The notes beneath the pieces are model-generated. The model ran no database searches and was not told the DNA's origin. It saw nothing but the letters and a program-made list of their open reading frames with translations. A stretch of DNA of 64,000 nt from Bugulina stolonifera. Lineage: Eukaryota > Bryozoa > Gymnolaemata > Cheilostomatida > Bugulidae. This document shows positions 11,275-23,454 of the stretch, piece by piece (position 1 is the stretch's first letter; every line of letters begins with the position of its first letter). A program made the translations under genes and the position numbers. The DNA lies in NCBI GenBank assembly GCA_935421135.1, contig OW285195.1:1736001-1800000 (forward strand). Direction: 5' to 3'.

Positions 11275-12690
11275 TCGCTGACTCAGCAAGAATTGAGCGA
11301 GCAAAATTATCGCCACTGCCAGCTCGTGTGGGAAAGAGAGAACATCCGAACGTTCACGGATTTTCTCATCTGGTACAACAACCTCGATGTGGCCCCATTC
11401 ATCGAGGCCATTGCACATCAGAGCTCTATTTATCAACACAAAGGTTTTGACATGGTGAAATCTGCATTCTCGCTTCCAGGCTTGGCTATCAGATGGTTGT
11501 TTATGGAGGTGGAGGCCCGACCTTACTGCTACTCTCCTCCACAAGCCGCTCCTTCGCTGCAAAGGTAAATGTCTCTCCGAGACGACCTTTGCAACTCACA
11601 ACCCATATGTCTGTTCGATGAGGAGAGCAAAAGTTTGTACTATACTCTTCCCGATAACCTCGTGGGAGGGCCAAGCATTATCTTTCACAGATATCATGAG
11701 GTTGGACTGACCTCTCATCTAGAGAAGATGTATGGCACATTCGTAAAACCATGCAGGTCCATTCTGGGAGTTGATGCCAATTCTCTCTGCTTATACTGTA
11801 TGATGGGGGATATGCCTACAGGCTATCCCAGGCGGAGACTAGAGAGTCAAGGCTCAACCTGTGAAAAAGTTGAGCAAAATGGCGCATGGTTGGTTAGAGT
11901 TCCAATCGTAGAAGAGAGGAGAGGTCAACCTTCACCAACAGAATGGAGGAGAAACGAGGATAGGCTGTCACAACCTACCAGGAAATAGTTATAGCGGACA
12001 GAGTTAGACGGCGTGCCAATTCCACGGCTGCTACTGGCATGGACATGAGTGCGAGGTGAGAGGAAAAGAAAAATGTTTCAGAAACATAACGAATGAAAAG
12101 CTCTGGGTGGACACTGCAGCTGCCGCTGGGACTTGGTAATTGGTGTGACCACTGCTATGTTGGATAGGGTTTGTGTGCCTAAGACAATGATGGAAAAAGC
12201 TTTCATCATTGTCTGAAGCAGTGGCTGCTTGGCTTACGTGGGGGTTATGTGGGTTCCAGTGGTTTGATTTCTTCAGTGCGGGTTCAGTTCTTCATAAACA
12301 CACAACCATAATATTAACATCAGTATCAATATCATTTATATAATTATGTAGAAATATTGGAGCACTGAGGTGAGTGTCTTATATTCTTTTATATCATATT
12401 TTATTTGGTACATGTCTTGTTCAACTTTATTTTTTGTAGTATCATTATTCCTTTCTATTGTACTATGTATATCATTAATCCTTTGTTATTTTTATTTTCA
12501 CTCGACCAAAATAAATAGACTAACATCTATAAATTCAACAAGAAAAAACAATTCGATGTAGAGCTCTGCTCCAAAAAATAACCCGTCTACTAGCTGCTGT
12601 GGCAGCAACTATAGCCACTGCGAGAAAAGAAGAATACATCAACGCTCTAGGCTATAAGCTCATCACCATCCGGGAGTGTGAGTGGGATGC
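11275..12690 (+). pseudogene. Degraded family-B DNA polymerase / endonuclease-like gene
   Basis: The frame from about 11275 to 11988 reads FTDFLIWYNNLDVAPF, then NKGF-like HKGFDMVKSAFSLPG, VGGPSIIFHRYH and SILGVDANSLCLYCMMGDMP. The last matches polymerase motif A (DxxSLYP-like) as found in the protein-primed family-B polymerases of virus-like elements in cnidarians and sponges. The frame is broken by an in-frame TAA at 11566-11568 and later shifts. A different frame at about 12000-12050 reads CQFHGCYWHGHEC, the endonuclease-like segment normally downstream of the same protein. After a gap, about 12615-12690 reads EYINALGYKLITIRECEWD, which continues that domain. The gene is dead as seen and probably a remnant of a Polinton-like or related element. 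Confidence 0.68.
12060..12560. other. Interruption within polymerase-like pseudogene
   Basis: About 500 bp separates the two parts of the endonuclease-like region. It becomes AT-rich from 12300 onward. No TIR or target duplication was identified, so it may be an insertion or simply decayed sequence. Confidence 0.4.
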
Positions 12691-12899
12691 ATGAGTTCGT
12701 TCGGATGAAGAGGTTAGGATATTTCTATCCATCTTCTTTTCTTCCCTCTACCCAAAGAGGGGTTGCATCAACCTTGATAAGATAATCAATAACATTCGTA
12801 TCATTTTTTTCACATCCACTCTCTATTGTAAGGGGTCTCCGTCTTCAAAACAGCGTTTTGCCGGTTGTAGCTTTAAAACCGGGCAATAAAACACCAACT

Positions 12900-13960
12900 C
12901 ATACATTACAAACCATTTACATCTCCAAACCAAAGGGGTTGACGGTACTAGCGCAACTTCTGCTCATACTCACCCCGTTGTGTCTATTGCCTTCATTCGT
13001 AGGTGGGGGGTGACACCGCACGCGCACGTTGCGCTCTTCCCTATCAGAGTTTGCTACCCAGGGGAAAGTAGACGCGGTGGTCGCAATTGGTGTGGAGTCA
13101 ACGACATCATCGTAGAGGTGGGTCTATTTGTAACATGATGATGATGACGGTAATGACGAAGAGGAGGAAGAAGAGAGAATATCCATCCATTTATCCATTT
13201 CTACCCCTCCGAGCGAGGACGTCGTCGGCAAACCACCTCGCAAAGTCTACGGTTTGAAGCGCGAAAGAGCCACTTCTTCACCTTTCTCTTGCCGCTCGTC
13301 ACTAGGACATGCGATTTCCCTAGGGGAGGGATCTGGGGGAAACGACAGGTAAGGCGCGAGTCTCTCATTTGAGGTCTGGGAGTGCTCAAACGAAGAGGCG
13401 CGCGGGTGCGATGTTGCCCCGACTAGTTTAGTCTCAACAGTCGGATCGTTCAAGCCATTATCTAGAACCACTACCACCCTGTAAGCTTCTTATAGTAGTA
13501 AGTCAGCGCCATAAACACTGCACGGGCACGACGTCTACGCCTGCCACAAACCCCGGAGCACAATCGTGCATGCCCCCCCTCCCCCGTTTCAGCCGATGGT
13601 CCAGCCGCGAGGGTGGCGACGGGTCGTTTGGGCGGAAGAGCGGCGTGGGGCCACTGCTGGACTCTCAAACAAGGACCGCCGCTATGCGGAGGGCGAGGCG
13701 GAGGAAAGGAAGGGACGGGGTGGAGAGGGACAAGTGAAGGGGAGGATAGGTGGGGTACGCAGAGTAGGAGAAGGGGAGTGCGCCCCCGAGCCGTGGGACA
13801 GGGCGCAGCGGGGTTTGGGGATTGCTCTTTAGCCTGGGTTCTGCAGAACAGTCGATGAGGGTTTGAAACCCCACCCGGGATCGGGGGATAGGTTCTAGGG
13901 CTTTGCACATAGAGTGAGGTTTAGCGGAGAAGAGGAGGCGAGAGGATGGGTATAATGGTA
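12900..13960. other. GC-rich island downstream of the polymerase remnant
   Basis: Base composition changes sharply from the AT-rich surroundings to GC-rich sequence with long purine/pyrimidine asymmetry (for example AGGAGGAAGAAGAG near 13160 and GGCGGAGG-like runs near 13690-13760). Several overlapping frames are open on both strands, but none reads as a known domain. One minus-strand frame contains CGRRRRRARAV. It may be cargo of the same element as the polymerase remnant; that is inference from adjacency only. Confidence 0.45.
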
Positions 13961-13990
13961 GTCCGCCCAAGGGGTTTTCGGGATCTAGGC

Positions 13991-14161
13991 AGTGTTCGAA
14001 GTGGAACAAATGAGGTGGGTACACGGTTCCTACCTGCAATCTTAGGACCTTTCCTAAAGGGTGCATTGGTCACTCAGAATCTGCAGATTATAATTAGAAG
14101 TTATTCTCCCATTTCAGCAAGACAAAACAAGGGAGGACAATTTCTAATTATGGTTGATAGC
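13991..14161. repeat. Dispersed repeat, copy related to 48789-48960
   Basis: About 170 bp beginning CAGTGTTCGAAGTGGAACAA and ending TTATGGTTGATAGC. It matches 48789-48960 with roughly 10 percent difference. Sequence on either side differs, so it is a dispersed repeat or the edge of an older duplication. Confidence 0.75.
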
Positions 14162-14229
14162 TCCTTTACCTCATTACACAGAGTACAGACATGGTACCAA
14201 TGTAGACCATCCCTTATATTTTAAACTAC

Positions 14230-15189
14230 TGAGTGTGCTTTGTGTCCTTCAATTTTGTATTACTGCTGCATTGATTGTAAGAATGAATAGATCTATACTA
14301 TTTAAAACACGATAACTCCCCTTATCTTTCTTTCACTGTTATAAAAGTACATGTAGTCAAAGAGAAAACAACTTCTTTATTTATTACAAAATGCTGAACT
14401 ACAACATTTTACAATTGTATATTTTGTCAAAAGTATATAAACACAAACAACAACAGCATGTAACTGCAACTGTATGAAAACTATAGTAATTCAACAAAAC
14501 AGCTATGACATTGACATCAACACCAGAGAAGGGAAGGAGTTGAAGTTTAATAACAAAATTATAATGAACAAAAGTATTAAACAATAAAATACATGTATTT
14601 CCCTTGTCACAACCTACCTGTAGACTTTATTATTTAACACCAGTAATGTTATTTGAACAACAGCTATAAGGAATAGTTAAAAGGTTGAAGCCTATAAAAC
14701 ATACATAACTGTGTAAAGGAGTTTCACCAATTTATCTAGTATATATACATGTACTACTCACTGGGTTTTCTCCAATATTATTATAATTTTGCTGTAGTAT
14801 CTAATTGCCTCTCACAGTGAGTAGCCTAAATACATTATAATCAAAAATCTACACCAGCATAGCATAATCTTAGAATGGTTTGAAGCTAAACTACATGTGT
14901 AACTAAAAAGAAAGATGATATGGGAGGAAAAATCTAAATTTATTAACGCTGTTAATTATTACTTAAACATTATAATGTAGAACGCTGAATAGTCTTATGC
15001 AAGTTTATAGGCCTACGTCATTTATTTAATTTCTTAGCTATTTCTTAGTTTGTTTAACCACAACTTTCCTAGCCTTTTTACCTACAATAAAATACAGGTT
15101 GAGTTGTAACATTGATTTGTTATTTATACATGTAGGTTGGAGATGAAAGTGAAATCTGGATACCACAATGCACGTTGCCACAACTCTAT
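14230..15189. other. AT-rich stretch, nothing recognised
   Basis: No supported gene, TIR pair or repeat array. Only short open frames and scattered TACATGTA motifs. Confidence 0.5.
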
Positions 15190-15498
15190 CACTGGCTTTC
15201 GATGCTTCGCATTACTGCGAAGTCAGATTTCGTTCGAAGTTGTCCGCTCCATTCGACGTGAGCTGACGGAAATGAGCACTTGCAGCCGACCTTTTGAACT
15301 CACGTTGGAGATTCTTTCCCACAAACCCTGCGAACCGCTTCGAATGAACTATTCCATACTTCGAAGCGATGTCTCACTTCGCATGGCTTCGTAGCGGTCA
15401 TTCGAAGTAAAAATTCATACGAATTCATTCGCAGTATCCCATTTCATGCTTCGCAGGGACAGACAATTCGAAGTACTTCGAAGCATCGAAAGCCAGTG
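15190..15498. mobile_element. 309-bp MITE with CACTG-type TIRs
   Basis: The left end begins CACTGGCTTTCGATGCTTCG and the right end is its exact reverse complement over 20 bp. Flanking bases are TAT on both sides (15187-15189 and 15499-15501), a probable 3-bp target duplication. CACTG termini with a 3-bp duplication point to the CACTA/Mirage/Chapaev group. The interior is crowded with CTTCGAAG/TTCGAAGT palindromes, probably subterminal binding sites. Confidence 0.85.
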
Positions 15499-15892
15499 TA
15501 TGTGTGGTGCTCATCAAGAAGATTATGATTATGAACTCTTTTCCTGGAACATATTTATTTATCTGATATCAATTTGCTAATATACAGTGTACATGTAGGT
15601 CTAGGCCTACATGTACTAGACGGAATATTAATCTCTACTGATGCAGTGAACTTTGAAGAGCTGGCTGACCTAAATATGGCAAGGAGCACTTCTAAAAATT
15701 GAATAATAGTGCTGTATGGTATTTTTATTCAGTAAATGTTTAAAATAGATTTGATCAAAATATTGGCATTTATACTCCATGTTATGGATTGGTTTTGTCT
15801 GTCTACATAAATGTTTTTATTTCTAATATGCAACTTCTGCAAATCTGTTCTAGATAAATATAGAAATACACCCGTTAATGTTTATACTTCCA

Positions 15893-16052
15893 GGATAAAC
15901 CATAGGACTCCCAGGATAAACCACAGGACTCCCAGGATAAACCATAGGACTCCCAGGATAAACCATAGGACTCCCAGGAAAAGTCATAGGACTCCCAGGA
16001 AAAGTCATAGGACTCCCAGGAAAAGCCATAGAACTCCCAGAATAAACCATAG
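15893..16052. repeat. 21-bp minisatellite
   Basis: Eight units of CCATAGGACTCCCAGGATAAA, the later ones with AAAGT or AAAGC in place of TAAAC. The 21-bp unit keeps frames open on both strands. The repetitive 7-residue readings are not evidence of a gene. Confidence 0.92.
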
Positions 16053-17374
16053 GCCGTAGGACAATTAACAACTACAACAGTAGCTTTAGCTGTATTCTAA
16101 TTTGAGGTAAACGTGTTGCTTAATGCTGATAAGTAAAGTAATCTTGCCTACTAAAAGCCAAAATAACTAGAACTAGGAGCTGTGTAATAACAATTTTGTG
16201 ATGTACTAATATACTAGTACACAAAATTTGTAATTACCATGCAGTTACTATCTAAATTACAAAATATAACAAATATAATTAATATGCTGGTCTGAAATAA
16301 TTTGAAAATATGTGTGCAACAAAAAATTTCAGATTATTGGTAGCAAAAAACAAATTTTGACGACTAACTAATTATAGCAAAGCATAGGCAAATAATGTAA
16401 CTCTATGGTTACTACCCTTGGCAGTTCTTGGAGTGAGAGTAGGACAGTACATCAGACCTACAATAAGATATACACCTTACATGTATATACAGTATTGCTA
16501 AGGTGTTCTCTCAGGCATATCTCTGAGCTGCACTGATGAGATGTTAAAACCAAAACAGTACATTACATGCAGATTGAGTATATATACATAATTATATATC
16601 ATCAAGTGCCCTGAAAGTTTACTTTTGAAAGTTGCTGTTGTAGAATTCCCAATAATATGTTGTGGCACGACTCTCATTTATTGATATTTTGAATAGGAAT
16701 TGAAGGTAATCTCAGATGTAAAGACTGCATATAGGACCAGCATTACTAACATTACTATACTTGTATATACAGATATTATGTAGGCACGTGATTCCCTGAA
16801 CTAGCCAATGAAATTGTAAATGACACATGCTCCTAATGACAGTTGCTACTGCTTTGCATCCTCTTATAAATAATGTGTCATGATATTTTTATTCAGTTGA
16901 TATTCTTATGTTGTACTGGCAGTATAAGGTTATTATCTACTCATATTATTATGTAATTTCTTGATAGCTTGATAGAATATTTAGGAATAGGTTTTACTTG
17001 GAATTAATAAATAGCTGCTAACCATGTTCAGAAGTGTATTTCATGATATGATTTATTAAATCAGGCAGTTATGAATCAGATATATTAAAGTTGTAATATT
17101 GAGAAAAGAGTATTGACTTGCGGACAAAACTGGAAATACAAATAAGCAATGATAGTGCCGTGAAATATCATTGAATGTTAGTGGGAATAGAAAGTATTCT
17201 GGATTAATTGGTACATGTAAATATATATATTTGATATAGAAGTACAACTGCTCTTGATTAATTACATTTTTCATGTGTCTATGTGCAAGGTTTGTCCGGT
17301 GGACGTATTAGGTTTCTTTGGTGTCCTTTTGAGATTCTCTTGTCTACCATTGACCGCTCGGACCTTCTGACAGA
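16053..17374. other. AT-rich intergenic sequence
   Basis: No supported gene or element end. The 5' part of the LTR of element C must lie in the last few hundred bases, but its start cannot be placed because no full second copy is present. Confidence 0.4.
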
Positions 17375-17452
17375 ACCCACTATATCTATATCTAAAATAT
17401 AAAATAGCGTCAAATTATAACTTGAATAGACCCCCTAGTCTCGACCATCACA
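17375..17452 (+). mobile_element. 3' end of the 5' LTR of element C, with adjacent PBS
   Basis: These 78 bp recur at 44331-44408 with few changes, and both end in GACCATCACA. Immediately after 17452 comes G and then TGGTGTCAGAAGTGAGA, a typical primer-binding site next to a retrotransposon 5' LTR. The LTR start is not determined. Confidence 0.7.
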
Positions 17453-17500
17453 GTGGTGTCAGAAGTGAGATCTGACTTGTCTCGCTAGTATCACTACAAC

Positions 17501-20500
17501 ATGGCAGAACTGGAGGAGATGCGACAAGAAAGGGATCGACTACGACAGGAAATAGACCAAGAGAGGGAACGACAACAACAGCAACAGGAACTGCTGCGGC
17601 AACAAGGGATGCCCTACAACAACTACAGGTAGAACAGCGGCAACAACAGGATGCCCTAAATCAGGAGGTGCAGAGACTCCAGTTGGCTAATGCAGCCCAA
17701 AATCGTAAGATAGAGGAGCTACTAGGGGATCCACCACAAGGAGCCGGTGGAGATGAAGAAATAGATGAACTACACCAAGACCCACCTCTACTACCCCCAC
17801 AGCTGGCTAGGATGCTGGAACGCATTGACAATAGAATAACCGCCATAGCTCAAAACCCGAAACCAGAGGAGGACCTGTCCCTCAACCCCGATGACCTGCA
17901 GGATCTGGATGAGAATCGAAGTATGGCCGGTTCTCTGGGTAAGTCATACCAATATTAATGGCTAGGCTTTAAGATGGACAAATTCTCCGCCACCTTAGAT
18001 GGGGTAAGTTGGGAAAACTTCCTAGAAGACTATAACCGTTACTGTAGTTACTTTGCCATAGACATGGAAGACCGACTGCCACTGATTAAACACTACATGA
18101 CTGACCATGCAAGAAATTTCTTTAACGAAATATGTAAGGCTAACAAAAACATACCCTATCGTAAGTTCTGTGAAACAATGAAACAAAAAGTCTCAGACGT
18201 GGAAATAACAAACATTAAACAGAAAAGTGAGGAGACAGTCGATCAATTCTACAACCGTTTCATGAAACTCTTGAATTTCTCAGTCGATGAAAAAGTTGGA
18301 CCTTGGTTAAGAAACACATTCAAAAATGCTCACAAACCAGAAATTAGTAGTCGTCTCCATGCTCTTCCATTCCTGAACCTAAATTCACTTAGGACCACTG
18401 CTATAGGTATTGAATCAGGCTTGGCACAGAAAAGTTCACCAGACTTAGCCTCTTATACTGCACAGAACAATGATCCACCACAAAATACCCGGTTCTTCAA
18501 CCCCAATACATTAACATGCTTCAACTGCAAGGGTGTAGGTCATAAAAAAGCTAACTGTCCCAGTAATACACAGCAAAAATCTCACAACCAACCTAGGTAC
18601 AGAAGCAATTTCACTCCTCGGCATCATAATAATTTCAACCGTGCACGTGACTACAGTCCACGTAGTAGGTTCCAACACCCTAGAGGTAGATATCCACAAC
18701 CTCGCAACTATCCAATAGGCTACTCTAACAATACTAGTTACAACCACACGTATTCACCATCTGGATATAATTACCAAAATCACTACGCACCTAGAGATCA
18801 GGGATATAGTAGGTCAATGCACCAAGCACAACACGACCCACCATTTGGTCCCAGAGCCCTACCGGCACCGGGGCCACCACAAACTTCTTACCAACAAAGC
18901 GCTAATCATGCATCCACACCCAGTGCTTAAATTGTAAATTAAGGAGTGGGGGGACTGAGCTGAAGAGGGTGGGAGGGGTGCGGGGGTGGGGTGTGGGCAC
19001 CCCCGCTTAGCCCCCGCGCGAGCGGAAAATTTTGCAAAAAGGCTTCTAGAGACATGTTCTGGGAAAGTCTGAGATGAGCTTTGATGATGTCTTTCTGCAA
19101 GGAATTTGTCTATTGAGCCGTCAATTTTTGCAGATGAGTTTTTGCTTGTAAATTAAATAATAAAAATTTAGCGTTGACTCATACCTTCTGAAAGAAAACA
19201 CCCCTGATATTGGAGATGCAAGACTTACAAGATGCTGCACAAAGGAGCAAACTTCAGGCTTACTTCTAGGTGATTAGAAGTTAGATTTAATTTTTATTAT
19301 ACCATAGAAATATATTTGTTTGCATTAATATTGAGCTCCATGTGAATGCTGCCAGCTTTAAAACATATAGTAAATGCTACCTGATGATGCCTTTACTACT
19401 AGCTCAGTTTAATGTATGGATTGAGCACTGGTGTCACTATCATCCAGTTTCCCTAAGAATGGATGTGTGCATAGAGGAGTAAGAATATGCACGGTACCAC
19501 TACTACTGGTTTTGTTGTTGAAGTAAGCAGTAGCAATACTAGGTAGAATGTACTGATACTATTAGCAGTAGCAGTAAAGAGCAACTACATGTACTTGTGG
19601 TGAGCACTAGCACTATGAGTAAGTCTTTGTACTGCTACTATTGCTACTAAAAGATGTCATTATTGCGCCACTATTATTGTGAGTGAGTGATCAGTAGTGG
19701 CATATTAGTAGGAACTTGCTAGTTAGCAAGCTGTAAAAAGGTTTTTATTACTGCTAGTAGCGAAAAAGTACCAGTACTACTTGTTACTAGTAAAATCTTC
19801 TTCACACTCGCATCATTAGCTATCACCAGTGATCGAAGAGAAACAAATTAAGTGGGTAAGCTCCCAGTCAATATAGTGCAATGCACCCCAGGTGCAGGGT
19901 GGAATCCCGGCCACCAAATGTTTCAAGTCTCTGAGATTTTTAAAATTTCTTTTGCTGGCATTAGCCTACTTGGTACAAAATATTGCATATTTTTTGAATA
20001 GCATGATACTTTTTGAGCTATAGCTAATGCATTGACACCAGAAAATTTTAATTGTTAAGTCATATTGTCTTTACCAGAAGAGATGTCACGCTGAAGCCAC
20101 AGAGTTGATTCAAGGCCAGGGGAGCGTGCCTGATACCCTACTGTTAGCAGTAAACAGTAAGAGACTGTATAGTTAAAATATTAAGAGCACTTTATTGAGC
20201 AACAGCCTACATACAACTGAAGTCAGAATGCAAAATTGTGCACCTTGTATTATGAAATCAGTTTTAAACTAAGGTCAAAAAGTTAACAAGTATATTAGGT
20301 CGGTCTCGGACCAAAAGGGGTGCGAGTTACAGAAAATACAAAACAGTCTCGGATTACAAGCACTGCTACATTTCAGACTAATGAAGATAGTCAATATTAT
20401 AGTGATCAAGGCATGTAGCATCAGCCAATAGCCTGTAGGTTAACAAAAGGTATACAATAAAAGAAACCCGAAGGGGAAACATATATTCACGCTGCAATGC

Positions 20501-23086
20501 ATACGAGTTAAGACAAGATAACGCAATAAGGAGACTGTTTATTTTAAGTTAGTTAGAGTTATAGTCAATCGAGAGTGTCGGCTCAGGACACAACAATATA
20601 CAGTAGCTATCAAACGCTGAGGAATTCAATTGCGATGGCTCTGTACAAGAACTCTCAACTCGGTTTTCTTTGAGAAGCTGTAAAGTGCAACGAATAGAGA
20701 TAACCACAATCAAAATTAGTGAAATCAGAACATAGACCTATTTCACACTAAAACAGTGACATTTTGCTTTCAAAGTCTGAACTTCTGACACCATTTAGTT
20801 TCACAAAATTTAAATAGTAGCTCAAATAACTCTACAAAAATCTTGAGCTAAATAACGAAAGAATTTAACTTGACTTGCAGTTGGTCTAGATAATTTAATA
20901 AAAACTTGAGCTTCTCTTCTGGGGCCATGCAAAGATTTTACTTCTAGCTTGAAAGATTTGATTAGTCATTAAAAATGAATTTACTTGTGACTAAGAATTG
21001 GCCATGGCAACTTGAGTGTCCGGAAGAACACTTGCAGACATCTCTGCCTTTAGCTGTCTTAATTGATGTTGCGTTATCACATATAAGCTCTCTGGTTTGA
21101 TGCTGATTATACGTATGATTACACTTTCTAGCTTAGCAGCCAGTGAGTACCAGTGTCCTATTATGTGCACAGAAAAATTACTGTTTGTTCCTGGTTTACA
21201 TTCAAAATAATTGAACACTTTAGTCGCGCCTGTAATAAAATATATAATTAATAATAAAATAAATAGCATTATTATAATCATTTATTAGTCCTATAAATTT
21301 AACAAAGTACTAAGTATCAAATTAATTAGATTACTTAGCAAATTATGTAACTCAATGATTAATCAAAATGATTGTGCAATGACAAACATGATATAATTTA
21401 TATTAAGTATCCTAGCTACAATCCAGTAATACCTAGCTATCAGCCTGTCTGCACTAACTAAGCCCAGGACAAAGAATAGCCAGCAGAGTAGGCTACCAGC
21501 ACCAATTGTACTGGAAGACTTGTCTAATCATAATCACAAATGTATCGAATTATTTGGATTACTTAGCAAATTATATTATTTAATTTAATAACTAGTAAAC
21601 ATAATTGTACAATGTAAATTGTGATACAATTTATATTTTCTACACTATCCTGGAGCATAAATCTTTCTTTTCAAATCTTATATATACACTTGATTTAATG
21701 AGAGTCACACTTGATATTAACACCAAACATGCTAATGCTTTCAATTCGGTTGCCTGTAATACTAACAAGTTTCTGCACAGCTTTCTAATCGGAACTGTTC
21801 AGGAGCTCCGCTGAGACCATAGAACTAGCAAAAAAAATTTGCAACTGTGATAATTCCTCTTTACTTCTAACCTGGGACCAAGGAACTTAGCCAAGACAAG
21901 ATATCCTAGCTACAATCCAGTAACATCTAACTATGATAGTTAGATAGTTACTATCAGCCTGTCTGCTCTAAGTGAAGGATGAAGAATAGCCAGTAGAGTA
22001 GGCTACCAGCTGGTGTAATCATGAGCACAGTTATAAATACTAAAAATAACGTCAAATTGAAAGCATTGCAGTGCACTGCTAGTTTAAGTTTGTTGTATTT
22101 ACCTCTGACTCTTCGAGTCTTGGTGCCAGAAAAACATTCAAATCCAACTGTGTAGCCAACACTGATAATTATTAAATCTACATGATTTGTGTTATAGAAC
22201 CATTAAAGCTTTTTATTGTAATAACAGAATACACGTGAACGCATTTCAATAACATCAATCGAATCTAATATTATTAAGATTTTAACATGACCATCTTTAG
22301 AAACCGTTGACCAATTACTCAGGAAACTACAAAATAATTAAGAAACTTGAACCAAGAAAGTCATAAATGAAACAAACTTGAAACGGTCCGTTGCTTGTTA
22401 GCTACTTTTGTATCAATAGAACGATACTATGGAGGCGCATATTTAATGACGAAGAGAGAAGACAACTTTCTGGTTATGAAGTGGGGGGACGTAATTGCAG
22501 AGCGTCCCCCTGGCTAATTTTTATTAGGGACGCCGTCCCCCGGCGTCCCCCCACAATTTAAGCACTGTCCACACCTCAAATACCTACAGTAAACACTCCT
22601 AACACTCAGAATACACAAGTGGATAATTACACAATCTTTGACAGTTTGAGTTTTGAACTTTTAGAAGTAGTTCCAGGCGACTCCCCTGTACACAACACGA
22701 CTGACACACTTGTAAACCATGTGAACACTCCTCTCATGCCTGTAGAGATAGTTCCACCAGTTACTGTAATAACACCAGTCCAGTCACAGATAGCAACGTA
22801 TCAGTTCGAAAAATGTACAGTCACTAGTCCACTTCAAGTTCAATTTTGTGACATGGGAACAAACCACAACCGTTTCGCCCAAATGGCAACTGGTAACAGG
22901 ACAAATACAGTAGAAACCAAGGTTGTAGGTAGTAAGGATACCAATGCTGATGCAAACATAACCTGTAGTACAGTGAAGCTGGTGAACCATAGTAGTAGTA
23001 GTAGCATTGAGAAAGAAACACATGATATCAATAGCTTACCTAAGGAGGAAACTCCGTTAGTAGAAGAGCAGGTACCACGTAGACCT
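17501..23086 (+). pseudogene. gag: Gag polyprotein gene of LTR element C, interrupted by a hAT element
   Basis: ATG at 17501 opens a coiled-coil N-terminus rich in Glu, Arg and Gln. The frame shifts by one base near 17610 and continues to an in-frame TAA at 17956-17958. From 17974 it reads a capsid-like region (WENFLEDYNRYC, then EETVDQFYNRFMKLL), followed by one CCHC knuckle (CFNCKGVGHKKANC) and a Tyr/Pro/Arg-rich tail. The apparent stop at 18928-18930 is supplied by the TIR of the hAT insertion at 18921. Beyond the insertion, the frame resumes at 22576 in register and runs to the LTR of element A at 23087. No pol of element C was found. The function would have been particle assembly and RNA packaging; this copy cannot make it intact. 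Confidence 0.82.
18921..22567. mobile_element. hAT-type DNA transposon inserted in gag of element C (3647 bp)
   Basis: Both ends carry CAGTGCTTAAATTGT as inverted repeats (18921-18935 and 22553-22567). They are flanked by a perfect 8-bp duplication TCCACACC (18913-18920 and 22568-22575). CAGTG-type TIRs with an 8-bp duplication are diagnostic of the hAT superfamily. G-rich subterminal blocks (GGGGGGAC) follow both TIRs. No transposase with hAT motifs was recognised, so this is probably a non-autonomous copy. An internal duplicated block (about 21411-21506 and 21904-22011, CCTAGCTACAATCCAGTAA…) suggests internal growth by duplication. Confidence 0.93.
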
Positions 23087-23299
23087 TGTTAAGTTACGTG
23101 GGTCAGGTATGTTCGTATAAGCAGATAAACACACTTACTTGATAGTTACTAGTAGTGGATGTAGAATAAGAAGTCTCTGAAGGCACGTGTTGTTGATCCA
23201 GCATTCAAGACGTAAGAGACTTCCAATATCTCCACGGCTTCCGGGATTACGTCACTTCCGCAAATCGCCAAACCCGTTGACGTCTAGCATCACATTACA
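23087..23299 (-). repeat. 3' LTR of element A
   Basis: 213 bp. On the plus strand it starts TGTTAAGTTACGTGGGTCAG and ends CATCACATTACA. Identical to the other LTR except A instead of G near 23236. Confidence 0.95.
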
Positions 23300-23454
23300 T
23301 GCCCTTCCTTCTTCGTTTCTCTTTTCTCTAAATAGTCAAATGAAGGGCAGCAGTATCTGTCCTTCATACATCTGTTTATGCAGTTGACATTACATAACGT
23401 ACAGACTGAAATACAAGTCATGCATTGGACGTGATCATAACTTACGACTACGGC

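Noticed and set aside
13471..14066. Long Pro/Arg-rich frames on both strands
   Set aside because: Overlapping frames in GC-rich sequence with no domain motif; high GC alone lowers stop frequency.
15811..16071. Repeated INHRTPR / GSPMVYP frames
   Set aside because: Readings of the 21-bp minisatellite.
20991..21281. Minus-strand 96-codon frame inside the hAT element as transposase
   Set aside because: No hAT dimerisation or catalytic motif, and the N-terminal part is a low-complexity hydrophobic run.
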